DNA of 64,000 bases, from positions 85,569,168-85,633,167 of the forward strand of contig OX235270.1 in NCBI GenBank assembly GCA_944472135.2, written 5' to 3'. Under the pieces are notes generated by a model that saw only the letters and a program-made list of their open reading frames with translations, searched no databases and was not told the DNA's origin. The stretch is from Trichobilharzia regenti. Lineage: Eukaryota > Platyhelminthes > Trematoda > Strigeidida > Schistosomatidae. The position numbers and the translations under genes are program-made. Positions 56,701-64,000 of the stretch are shown in pieces; the first letter of the stretch is position 1; each line of letters starts with the position of its first letter.

Positions 56701-59486
56701 AGTACAGTTTTTAAAGGCCTCTCAAACAACAACAAAAAACCTGACATGTACTGAGAACCAGAAGTGCGAAGTGTATTCGTTCAATGTATAAGTGGATGAC
56801 GAGGACGCTGACAAAATGCAGAGTCTTCTAAACGCCTTGAGCTGCAATCTACGAATGTTTGGCATGCAATTCGCTCCCACCAAATGCAAGATGATGCTAC
56901 AGGACTGGACTACACCGACTGCTAGATTAAAAACAGGAAGTGAAGTGGTAGAGCACGTTGACCGCTTCACTTATTTGGGAAGTACTATCAGCCACAACGG
57001 GTCGATCTCTGACGAAATCTCAGCTGAGTACGGATATAGAGGGCTAGTTTCGCATATGCCAGTTTACGCCGTCTCTGGCGTAGACGGGATATCCGACTAT
57101 CGACCAAAGGGCGTGTGCACTTCTCAAAAGTTCGCTCCGTCCTCCTTTATGCCTAGCTGTGAGACCTGGCCACTGAGAGTGGAAGATATGAAAAGATTAG
57201 CTGTCTTTGATCATAGGTGCCTGCGTTCTATCTCCCGTGTGAAGTGGTATAATAAGGTGAGCAATATTGAGGTTAGGCATCAAGTGCTAGGTAAACAGGG
57301 GAAATCAATCGACGAAGTCGTGAAGTTACAAAGACTGATATGGTTAGGACATGTGTTATGTATGCCTAGTCATCGCCTTCCTCGACGAGCAATGTTAGCG
57401 GATATAGGGTCAGGCTGGAAAAAAGCTAGTGGAGGTCAAAAGAAACATGACACCAGTCAGTGAAATCTACAACAGTTAGTGTAAGCCACGTAGGAAGGTG
57501 TAGACTTCCTAGTTGGGGTCCTCGGGACGGTAAAAACCAATGGCTGGAAACAATTGGTGAAATGGCTCAAAATCGTTCTCAATGACTGGCACAGATACGT
57601 CCACTCCTTGTGACTTATAATACCCGATGAAACTATATTGTTCTTCGTTATTACTATTCATTTGTCCCACACTTCTGTTTACTGTCTCTGTTATGCATTT
57701 GTTTTTGCTTTCTTCTCTTGCTTTGTGTGCTATATGGAGTGTGGCGACTTGAACTGCCGCACATCGGTGCAAAGTTCTATGTCGAAAACATACAGACAGA
57801 CATATGTGGATCATGGTCAAATACCCAATATCTGGGATCTGAGATTACCACCTAAAATATATTTGTAACGAAGTAAAAGAGAACGAGAAAAAAGTCACAG
57901 GAATGAGGAGACCAATGGAATTATATAAGCAAAAGACAACAAATCTAATAAACGAATGTGAGACAATGGCTCAAATGAAAAATATGTAGGAACATCTTTG
58001 CCCACTGTGATTGTTTAATATTGTTAAACTACATACCTATTCGCACGAATAGTGCGAAGCGCATCCGAAAATTTTTCCAATTATCATTCGAAAGTCTTGA
58101 AAGACACCTGCAGTAAGTGGTCACCACTAACGTTCGAATGAAAAAAAATTTTGAGGCCTTACATGTGTTGTGCTTCCCAACTTTTGAAGTCGTCAGTTAC
58201 CGCAACACCTGACGCTTCAGAGAATAAAACGTTCTCAATAATATCCACTACACAAGATGTGGGTGTATCAGCAGAGTGTGAAGGATACTAAGGCAGAAGT
58301 TTTAACTCTCACTACACGACATAATCAGTCACTGCATAGGCGAACCTCCTGGTGTCTACCTCACAGCCCTGTATTTACCCTCAAATGTGATCCGCAACAG
58401 AACAGTAACTGGTTATGGGATATTTAAGTGCTCTAAGAGTATATCCAGACTCAGTGGTCTCCAGTAAATTTTCACACAAAATTCCTTTATTTTTCGCACT
58501 TGTAATTTGAGCGACTGTCGAGGTTTTAAGTAGTAATGCTTGTTTTACTTCTGAAGCAAACAAACAATCAAAGGATTAAATGATAATTAAATTGTATTTT
58601 TAGGGAAAAGCTAAACTGAAAAATTTTAGTCAGCGAAAATTGTAGTAGGAAAATCAAAGGAACTGGAAGACTAACAAAAATAGGAGTTAGAATGGAAATA
58701 TTTTGATGACCTAAAATTTGAATATCATGTTGTAACATTGCCCAATCTAACTTAGTCAGAAAATAACCTGAATGATGAAACTTGACTGTCAATAAGAGAG
58801 ACGGTAACAACAATTACTATAATGACTTCCGCCTAGAAACGTGAACCATAGGTTCGAGATATTTAGAGCGAATAACAAACACTCGAAAAAAACATTTTGT
58901 ATACATAAACAGCATTAAAACTTACGTCATATACAGCAAAGCCATGGCAGAAGACGTTTTTCAAACTATCCTTAATAGAAGAATTGGGATTGACGTGTAC
59001 AACACAACCACATTTGAAGCCAACAACTATCTAGAAAAGGTTTTTAGAAAATAAGGACTACTTCGCTTCCACCGGAGAATGGAAGAAACTTTGCTGTGAA
59101 AATATTACTATATGCAGGTAGTTTCAGAGAATATACGTTGTCATTCTGGGTGTCCTAGTAAACGAAGATTACAGATAAGACTGAAAAAACCTGTGCAAAT
59201 GCGCTCGCAATCGCAATACATCTATCGTCTGACCCCGATAAAATGTATTCACCACGGTCATCCCAACAAATGGTATTAACCTAAAGTTTAAGATGACCAA
59301 TAATTCTTTAAGGTAAAATATCCTACACAACCATTGTGATAACAAAACTCTGTTTTTAATTTGAGAGAGTGAAAGTAAAACAGATTATCTATTTTTTTAT
59401 TAAGGCGATGCATTTTTAATACCTTTCCACACCCATTCCTTGTTCAAAACGCCATTAAACACGAAATCTGTATGACCGGAATACAT
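40705..59486 (-). CDS. DCAF6: DCAF6/NRIP-like WD40-repeat protein, 13 exons, 3' end missing
   Basis: Joined minus-strand exons (high to low): 59423-59486, 59327-59388, 59191-59280, 59062-59154, 58926-59030, 55778-56075, 52285-52595, 50570-50636, 47921-47969, 46026-46144, 43945-44072, 42650-42806, 40705-40853. They total 1692 nt, 564 codons, and every junction keeps phase. Motifs in order match the DCAF6 family: [12 protein letters not shown] then [19 protein letters not shown] (residues 43-61), [29 protein letters not shown], a later blade with [18 protein letters not shown], an acidic/serine-rich linker (about 343-425), then C-terminal blades [20 protein letters not shown] (about 468-487) and [12 protein letters not shown]. 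The human protein has the same split propeller with a longer linker (about 860 aa). Known family role: substrate receptor of CUL4-DDB1 ubiquitin ligase and nuclear-receptor cofactor; that role here is inference. The open frame runs to a GTATGT donor at 40704, so the last exon or exons lie below 40.7 kb and were not identified. Confidence 0.9.
41695..41723. repeat. (TA)n microsatellite
   Basis: About 28 bp of alternating A and T in the intron between DCAF6-like exons 12 and 13. Confidence 0.95.
42175..42345 (+). repeat. tRNA-like SINE remnant of a third family
   Basis: AATAGCTTAGGG (box A-like) and GGGGTTTGAAACTC (box B-like) are spaced as in a tRNA; downstream GTATGCTGGCGATTACCAAT follows. 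The strings CAATCGGTAGGAAG (42099-42112) and GGCTTCCTACCGATT (42325-42339) are nearly inverted copies flanking it. Confidence 0.45.
42650..42806 (-). CDS. DCAF6: DCAF6-like exon 12, diagnostic C-terminal blade
   Basis: 157 nt, phase 0 in and 1 out. Encodes [32 protein letters not shown] and [16 protein letters not shown]. This is the best family diagnostic: human DCAF6 reads [20 protein letters not shown] and ADNHVVNCLQPHP at the same place. Confidence 0.96.
43573..43810 (+). mobile_element. tRNA-headed SINE, tail type B
   Basis: TTGGTGCGTCGGTGGGCACA head, box B GGGATTTGATCCCC, type B tail through AACACTGCTACAAAAACTTC to CCCTATGTTCCACTGG and an A-rich end. In the intron between DCAF6-like exons 11 and 12, opposite strand. 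Confidence 0.9.
43945..44072 (-). CDS. DCAF6: DCAF6-like exon 11
   Basis: 128 nt, phase 1 in and 0 out. Encodes [19 protein letters not shown] and [13 protein letters not shown], occupying the place of the human YKGHRNSRTM segment immediately before the C-terminal blades. Acceptor ATTTGTCAG, donor GTG|GTATGT. Confidence 0.85.
44160..45690. other. intron of the DCAF6-like gene, no further feature seen
   Basis: AT-rich intron. A plus-strand ORF at 45097-45366 is unsupported by splice sites or homology. Confidence 0.5.
45697..45896 (+). mobile_element. old, degenerate hammerhead SINE
   Basis: Begins AATTCATGGGTTCATTGGAT (cf. the leader of 40423-40642), then a worn tRNA-like head, CGCACTGCTAAAAAGTACCA where the ribozyme stem I/core/stem II should be, GACAAAACAGCTGTC, and tail remnants. 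No intact core block is left. Confidence 0.75.
46026..46144 (-). CDS. DCAF6: DCAF6-like exon 10, linker
   Basis: 119 nt, phase 2 in and 1 out. Encodes [20 protein letters not shown] and a Ser/Thr-rich acidic continuation. Acceptor TTTTTGCAG, donor CAAG|GTATCA. Confidence 0.78.
46280..47900. other. intron of the DCAF6-like gene, no further feature seen
   Basis: AT-rich intron between exons 9 and 10. Overlapping ORFs at 46901-47343 on both strands lack support. Confidence 0.5.
47921..47969 (-). CDS. DCAF6: DCAF6-like exon 9, linker
   Basis: 49 nt, phase 1 in and 2 out. Strong acceptor (TTTTTTTTCAG) and donor TATCG|GTAAGT. Encodes [16 protein letters not shown]. Recognised from splice sites and phase only. 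Confidence 0.75.
48389..49122 (+). pseudogene. RTE ORF2 C-terminus, one frameshift
   Basis: The first frame reads [40 protein letters not shown] and CETWPLRV, then a single extra A (GTAAGCTGAG where GTAGCTGAG restores the frame, near 48657-48660) creates a TGA. The second frame continues [19 protein letters not shown] to [18 protein letters not shown] and ends at TAG at 49120-49122. No other break was noticed, pointing to a young insertion. Confidence 0.85.
48389..49322 (+). mobile_element. 5'-truncated RTE LINE with 12-bp target duplication
   Basis: Perfect direct repeats TATAGCCGATGA at 48377-48388 and 49323-49334 bound a 934-bp insertion ending in an AAT microsatellite tail. It holds the C-terminal third of RTE ORF2. 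In an intron of the DCAF6-like gene, opposite strand, and the best-preserved RTE fragment in the window. GC-rich compared with its host intron. Confidence 0.93.
49340..50560. other. intron of the DCAF6-like gene, no further feature seen
   Basis: AT-rich intron between exons 8 and 9; nothing recognised. Confidence 0.5.
50570..50636 (-). CDS. DCAF6: DCAF6-like exon 8, linker
   Basis: 67 nt, phase 0 in and 1 out. Acceptor CATTTTAG, donor GAAA|GTAAGT. Encodes [20 protein letters not shown], a Ser/Glu-rich stretch typical of the low-complexity linker between the two propeller halves. Confidence 0.8.
50645..52250. other. intron of the DCAF6-like gene, no further feature seen
   Basis: AT-rich intron between exons 7 and 8; nothing recognised. 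Confidence 0.5.
52285..52595 (-). CDS. DCAF6: DCAF6-like exon 7, fifth-blade region
   Basis: 311 nt, phase 1 in and 0 out. Encodes a Pro-rich run ([13 protein letters not shown]), then [10 protein letters not shown] and [18 protein letters not shown], matching CRVTSLCYS / EILVSYSSDYIYLFD. Donor GCA|GTAAGT. A Penelope terminal repeat starts within roughly 200 bp upstream in the preceding intron. Confidence 0.92.
52857..53370 (-). repeat. left arm of the Penelope palindrome
   Basis: 514 bp. The outer 300 bp show no difference from the right arm by eye; the inner part differs at several sites. Encodes on the minus strand the same C-terminal peptide as the right arm does on the plus strand. Confidence 0.92.
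53407..53920 (+). repeat. right arm of the Penelope palindrome
   Basis: 514 bp, ends at AATCTTAT, then unique sequence (TCACAAAAG). Contains [14 protein letters not shown]...DDEK followed by TAA and the 3' region. Confidence 0.92.
53945..54220 (-). mobile_element. small RTE LINE shard
   Basis: GAGTTTGAATAGAGTGCCTT and the following lines align with GAGTTCGAGTAGAGTGCCTC of the RTE at 31075-31100, same orientation. Heavily decayed. Confidence 0.55.
54220..55000. repeat. GC-elevated repeat-like sequence, unassigned
   Basis: Composition and broken frames suggest old retroelement sequence inside the intron. No motif recognised. Confidence 0.35.
55778..56075 (-). CDS. DCAF6: DCAF6-like exon 6, central WD40 blades
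   Basis: 298 nt, phase 0 in and 1 out. Acceptor TTTTTTCAG, donor CACAA|GTAAGT. Encodes [17 protein letters not shown] and [17 protein letters not shown], equivalent to the DGTVRWFDTR and DSSVRIYDRRML blades of DCAF6. Confidence 0.92.
56790..57880 (+). mobile_element. 5'-truncated RTE LINE (family 2), 3' end
   Basis: Reads [78 protein letters not shown], then a stop and [18 protein letters not shown], followed by the 3' UTR shared with 25797-26400. Inside the DCAF6-like intron between exons 5 and 6, opposite strand. Confidence 0.85.
56792..57463 (+). pseudogene. RTE ORF2 C-terminal fragment
   Basis: 223 open codons covering the RT thumb/C-terminal domain just after the YADD motif (which is missing: the frame starts at [10 protein letters not shown]). 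The end is cut by a TGA after [10 protein letters not shown]. It lacks both endonuclease and the RT palm, so it is inactive. Confidence 0.85.
57890..58900. other. intron of the DCAF6-like gene, no further feature seen
   Basis: AT-rich intron between exons 5 and 6; nothing recognised. Confidence 0.5.
58926..59030 (-). CDS. DCAF6: DCAF6-like exon 5
   Basis: 105 nt, phase 0 at both ends. Encodes [14 protein letters not shown]... and [12 protein letters not shown], aligning with the family's IVSCSGDG / FTCHYGTTYEI region. Donor GAC|GTAAG. Confidence 0.87.
59062..59154 (-). CDS. DCAF6: DCAF6-like exon 4
   Basis: 93 nt, phase 0 at both ends; encodes the blade ending [16 protein letters not shown], matching the human ANIFSAKFLP segment. 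The following intron is only 31 bp (GTAGTC...TCTAG). Confidence 0.87.
59191..59280 (-). CDS. DCAF6: DCAF6-like exon 3, first WD40 blade
   Basis: 90 nt, phase 0 at both ends. Encodes [19 protein letters not shown] followed by [11 protein letters not shown], nearly identical to the family signature. The donor is CAG|GTTTTT, a weak site, and the intron is 36 bp. Confidence 0.9.
59327..59388 (-). CDS. DCAF6: DCAF6-like exon 2
   Basis: 62 nt, phase 1 in and phase 0 out. It encodes the stretch ending [13 protein letters not shown], matching the human segment just before VNTICW. An alternative acceptor inside the exon (AACAG before the GAGTTT codons) is possible. The 46-bp intron that follows uses GTAGGA...TTTAG. 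Confidence 0.7.
59423..59486 (-). CDS. DCAF6: DCAF6-like exon 1 (start codon exon)
   Basis: The ATG at 59484-59486 is the first in-frame Met after an upstream TGA; the exon ends at a GTATTA donor in phase 1 and encodes [12 protein letters not shown]...WVWK. The start was chosen because the 34-bp intron to exon 2 keeps frame. An out-of-frame ATG lies a few bases upstream. The sequence itself has no clear match to human DCAF6, so this exon is less certain than the rest. Confidence 0.55.
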
Positions 59487-59645
59487 CAACGTAACGGCCC
59501 ATTCAGAACCTCCGCCTAATGCTCAATATCCAATTTTTTTATTATAGTTAAAGACCACAGTATTTTTTACAGAAGTATGGAATTTTCTGCATGTGATATC
59601 GTTGGCTAAAATTTCGCAGGCCAGCCGTTGATATCAGGTGTGGAG
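59487..59645 (-). promoter_or_regulatory. 5' flank of the DCAF6-like gene, carrying a SINE remnant
   Basis: The 60 bp immediately upstream of the chosen ATG are unique. Beyond that a truncated SINE tail (59550-59642, minus strand) occupies the likely promoter/5' UTR. No TATA or initiator could be assigned with confidence. Confidence 0.3.
59550..59642 (-). mobile_element. truncated SINE, tail type A
   Basis: Minus strand: CACCTGATATCAACGGCTGG, CCTGCGAAATTTTAGCCAAC, ATATCACATGCAGAAAATTC, CCATACTTCTG. The tRNA-like head is absent. About 64 bp upstream of the DCAF6-like start codon. Confidence 0.8.
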
Positions 59646-59649
59646 TGTC

Positions 59650-61260
59650 ATTTCTTTTAGCTGGATTCCTGGCAGTATTTTGATGACATCTAATTGTCAG
59701 TGGGCTCCTGTATAGTTCTTCCCACCTTATTACCAATAGTACGTTTTGTCTGCCCCTCCCTAGAGAATTTGTGGGTGACGTTAGTGATTTGTTGGTCTTA
59801 ATGTGAGCAGTTATGACGTATCTTGTCATGACGTTATTGCAGTGAAAATATTAAGTGAACATATCCTGCAAATATGTTTAAACCCAAAATGGAGGAGAAC
59901 AAAGAGATTGATGAGACGATGATAGTATACACCTCACAGGGAAGTCTAGAGTGCATTTTATATTCTGAAAAAGGTGGCCAAAGTACAAAAACTTAGGTAA
60001 TTCACCATTTTTTCTTAGTTTTTCCATTAGAGGATGACCCAAATTTAACCCCGATCATGCACGGTGTAAGCCGTCGCCTAAAAGGTAGTAAGTTACTCTC
60101 TGCCTCTGGTGGTGCGTACTTCAACCGCTCTGTATTCCTCAAGGTTGAAGACATCCCTCTGATCTATATCTAGTCTATCGCCGGCCTGAAGTTTCCAAAA
60201 ATTTTAGCGCCCTAGAAACCTTCATTTCATCATCCTGAAGAAATGAGCGTGATTGCGTACACGTTATAGTACCAATCTGATGCACTTGTCCATATCCGTG
60301 CTCCTCAAAGGAGTATCTCAACTCTTTGGAAGGTACCCCTTAAATGAGCCGCTGGAACCATTTAGAGTACAGAATTCTCTCAGTGCTTGTGCTAGGTAAC
60401 GTCTCCATATTCAACTGATTGGCTGAAGTGGGTAGTTGCATACCATTCACAGGGCGAATTTCGTCGAAGTTTATTTCCATACCGAACTTTGTTCGAAACA
60501 GAAGTCTGCGCCAGGACATTTTGGGCTAGTCAAGTAGCTGGGGCTATCACCTGACACCCGTTGTGTGAAAATTCCGCCGACTTAGCATCACGAGTCATTG
60601 CTGGATATGTGTACTCAAAATCCTGGCTGAAGTTGCTGAGCTTCTCAGAAAATATGGAACTCATAAAAGATGTAAGTCTTAGGTGAGAATGTTCCCCTGG
60701 GAAATTGAAAAAGAACCCAGGAGAGTAGTTAGTACACCTAGAATAAGAAAGTTCCCACAATTGACTGCTAGTAATGAGTGACAGACATTTGACGTTTGAG
60801 AAAATCAGGGATAAGTTTCTGTTTCAAGCTTCTAATGATTTTGTCCAGCCATCACCTCAGTCCTTGGTTGATCATTTGACAACAAACTAATAGCCCATTA
60901 GGGTTAGTTGTTGCACATAAGGCTGGTGGGCGGCGTAAGAAACCGGAAAATGAGTAGGCCCATATGGGCCAAATCGGGTCAGTGAACGATGTCACTCCTC
61001 TCAGTGAGCCGAGTGTGAGGTAGCTGGTTTTGCCTGGTATCAGTTGTTCTGAACTGTTAGGTGTAGTTTTCTGGAAAATGAAGTGGAACTAATTTAGATT
61101 TATGCTGTGACAGCGTATTAAATTATCAAAGTAATATGGGTTTTTTAAGTTAAAAAACAACTAATGACAGCTAATCAAATTCAATCATCCTCTTTTGGTT
61201 CTTCTCGGGGCTAAATTCAGAGCAAATTAATACCCTTGATCTTTAGAAGGTGGTTCCTTC
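59650..61260. repeat. decayed repeat region, family not recognised
   Basis: GC-elevated sequence with broken frames on both strands (for example minus 60530-60760). It looks like old retroelement material but no RT, integrase or gag motif was identified. Confidence 0.35.
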
Positions 61261-61269
61261 AGGTCAAAA

Positions 61270-61620
61270 GTGGAATTTAGGGCTGTAACAACACACTTCC
61301 ATTTCACTTTGTTCGTTGAAGTTCTCAATGCCTGACCCTACGACTGCCCTCAATCCCGAATATTCGGCGCGTTTCTCATTCGGATTTCACTCAAGAATCT
61401 GGTGCGCAATGTCACTCAGTGATCTTCTCGGCGTAAGTCCGATCAATCCCTATTTTCTTTGGTATATTTGTCGAGAAAAAGGTTCTTTATGAGTTCCTTG
61501 CCAGAGTCCCTTTTTTTTCTAGTCATTTCTGGTCATCTGGTTTTGAGTGTGCAGCATAAGCAACATGGTCATCTCGCTCTAGTGAAGACACTCTGCTTAT
61601 TTTTTCGAAACAAATATTTC
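61270..61620 (-). mobile_element. decayed RTE LINE fragment (family 1)
   Basis: The minus strand aligns with the copy at 226-600 at the nucleotide level: CTGGCAAGGAACTC, GGGATTGATCGGACTTACGC and AGTGACATTGCGCACCAG correspond to CTGGCAATGAACCA, GAGACGGATCGGCCATACTC and AGTGACATCACTAGACAAG. Strongly mutated. Confidence 0.6.
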
Positions 61621-61629
61621 TGATTATTC

Positions 61630-64000
61630 ATTCGTTCCAGCGGAATGTGATAGAAGGAGTGAATTAGTTCTTGCACACACAACACAGAGCACATCCAGTT
61701 GCAACGGGTTTATCACGTGTGGTTTCATAGGCTTAGAAAGTTTGTGAAAGAAAGTCCAAGTGTTCCTGTCTCTAGAAATCGATAATCTCATTGAATGGGA
61801 AAGGGTGTTTATCGAGGCATTTCGCAGAAATGAAGATAATCTAGTGAGGCTTGTGCTGGTGCGTACAAAAGGTTTTTTAAAAACAGATGTGCGGGGACTT
61901 CATTCCATCCTGACATATGAACCCCACATTTAGCATTGCCGCCTTCACTAATTCATGGTGCATTAAACCCAGTTATTGTGTGGTCACTCTGGGGGTTCTA
62001 AGTAGCGAGGAAAATTAATATGCTTTTTGTATGCTGGCAGCGCATGAGTGTTGACGGGTCAGTTGATTGCCGTTGGTCGACATTCTAGCTGCGCATTTTT
62101 CTCTTAAAACGTTCGGAAATCCACAGATTACGCTTTTTGCATGTCAACAGCATTAACTCTGACATTTGAAAAGACCCTGTTCCAGGGGGCCTCATGAATA
62201 CCTTTCTCTAAACACACTTCAGTGCCTAATCGTGTGTTTTTTTGAAACTGTGAGCTTAAAACGATGTCAGAAAGCAAAGACTGTCAAGAAAATAATTAAG
62301 AGATGGATTCGAAGTAAAACTACAAGATACTAACGTATTACCACACCGTAGCATACATTTCTCGGATAACTTGCGACGAAGATGCGAACAGGCCAACTGC
62401 AATCAAAGATCTAAATCCGAAACCGAACCGTTATAAATGGAGTTTAATCAAAAACTAAAAATGTTGAAAGCACTAGAAAAGTCTTTCATTCATCTAATGC
62501 ATCGCGTAATTATAACGGAAACCTTCAATTTTCCGTTTACGTGGCATCCAAACAAAAAGACCACAATGGTTGGGCGTAACTCATCATTGTTAACAAATAT
62601 GCGCATTTAGACAAAGAGTTCGCAACTGTCGTGCTTAAATATATAACACCACCTCAATACTGCCGGTAGACAAACACTACAGTAAGATATCCAGGGATCA
62701 ATAAGAATATTTACAACTAAGCTGGCAAAAATATGTCTGCAAGTTTAAAGCGGGAAACCTTTTTTCCGCAGATAGTCTGAGAGTAAGCGGCTGCTCTACG
62801 GCGCGACCCTTAGTCTCCCTAGGTAAAGCTTAAATACTAAAAACAACACCTATTCGTCAGCGACCTAGCGTCACACTATACCATGACGAAGCATTAGGAA
62901 TGGGTATCTATCAATTTCAGAAGACATTAGAGATTGTTTTGAAAGAAGATATCTTAAGTGTGATTGTGGTAATGAGTGGTAAATAATAACTGCAGAATCG
63001 ATGGAAGCATTCAGGTGAATATCAGTGCCGTAAGTATATTGTTCAGGAAGGATTTTGAAACCAAACCTCCTAATACAGTTGAGTGGTTTTATATCACGCT
63101 CTAGTAACGACGCTAATGGTAGTATCGTGACGCTCAAATAGTGACACAAGCAACATTTTGTTTAGATATCTGACACAAAAATTATGGACCGCAGAAATTT
63201 TTCGAGGTGTCAATTTGGACGCCTTCAGTGTTTTCGCTGGTCTGACAGTAAACGAGGTTTGAAATTCATATCCAGGCTGCATGTCTAGAAGATAGACCCA
63301 TGAAATTACATCTACATGAGTTTATGCTGCCGTTTTTGGCTCGTTGTATCAAGAATTCTTCGTTTTTACTCTTGTCCAAGTAGCGCTCGTTCAAACAGGG
63401 CGTATTAAGTCCAGGCTGAATCATAGCTACAACAACTTGCTAGTAAACCGCTGTGATAATTAGATGATTTGAAGAAATATGAATAAAAGTGGTACTTGCT
63501 TCCCCCTGATAAATTTCTGGCATCGGCCTTTTGACCTCAACATTACGTTTTCGCTAACATTTCAGTTTGGTGCTGATGATTTTGAAAAGAGATTGCACTT
63601 GATGATGGACGGATAATAAACATAACAAAATTAGGTTTATAGAATAGGCAGATTTTAATGCCTCAGTGCATAACTTAACCATGAAGAGATTCCATCCTTC
63701 TCATTAGTGTGACAGCCCCGGTGAGTACTGACCCTGAATTCTTGTAGTTGCCACGAGTTAAAGATGAACTGTTACGTAAGTGGCGCAAGTTGCGGGTAAA
63801 GATTTGCTCTTTGTGTCTTCTGTTTTCTCATACCTCTTGAGCTAAGAATTCAAAACTTGCGAAAATCCACTATATTTTCGCTATCAATACTTCTGTTATA
63901 ATTCCTCTGAGATAGGCTTCGCATCTTATAAGTTCCTGTTCAAATGACTGTTTTACATCTTGTTAAGGAGATATGGGTTACACTGTTTAATAAATAGTCG
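61630..64000. other. flank with no supported gene
   Basis: Minus-strand open segments at 62871-63282 (for example FGFKILPEQYTYGTDIHLNA) are split by frameshift and unrecognised; they may be old transposon coding sequence. Nothing else supported to the window end. Confidence 0.35.

Noticed and set aside
1..64000. CRISPR arrays, bacterial operons or prophage
   Set aside because: No regularly spaced direct repeats; spliced genes and retroelements show a eukaryotic nuclear origin.

Overview
This window reads as nuclear DNA of a schistosomatid flatworm (blood fluke). It is AT-rich with low gene density, has long TE-filled introns plus a cluster of 31-46 bp introns at the 5' end of one gene, and carries tRNA-headed SINEs with a hammerhead-ribozyme-like core of the Smalpha type together with RTE, CR1-like and Penelope-like retroelements. 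The species cannot be fixed from the sequence.

Two protein-coding genes can be reconstructed, both on the minus strand and head to tail. The first is a DCAF6/NRIP-like WD40 protein with 13 phase-consistent exons from the ATG at 59486 down to 40705 (564 codons; the last exon or exons were not found). The second is a Disabled-like PTB-domain adaptor from the ATG at 15677, with six phase-consistent exons down to 3420 (339 codons) and a candidate terminal exon ending at 3025. Exon joins were derived from GT/AG sites plus reading-frame phase; identities come from motif resemblance to the vertebrate proteins, recalled without a search.

Layout: 1-1 kb, decayed RTE LINE 3' end; 3-15.7 kb, Disabled-like gene with SINEs and a decayed LINE in its introns; 15.9-17 kb, hammerhead SINE and a Penelope terminal repeat; 17-22.5 kb, quiet AT-rich DNA; 22.8-39.7 kb, nested retroelement zone (RTE 3' end, near-intact CR1-like ORF2, a broken RTE split by a hammerhead-SINE complex with a 12-bp target duplication, and a 957-bp near-identical inverted duplication 31 kb vs 36 kb); 40.4-59.5 kb, DCAF6-like gene whose introns hold more SINEs, a dated RTE insertion and a Penelope palindrome with arms of about 514 bp; 59.5-64 kb, decayed repeats.

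Nothing here is clearly a new biological system. The most rewarding signals are the hammerhead SINE family (each copy damaged at a different core position while the consensus remains foldable), the Penelope palindrome, the recent inverted duplication whose breakpoint lies in the ribozyme stem, the SINE tail shared with a LINE 3' end, and the 5' micro-intron cluster of the DCAF6-like gene.
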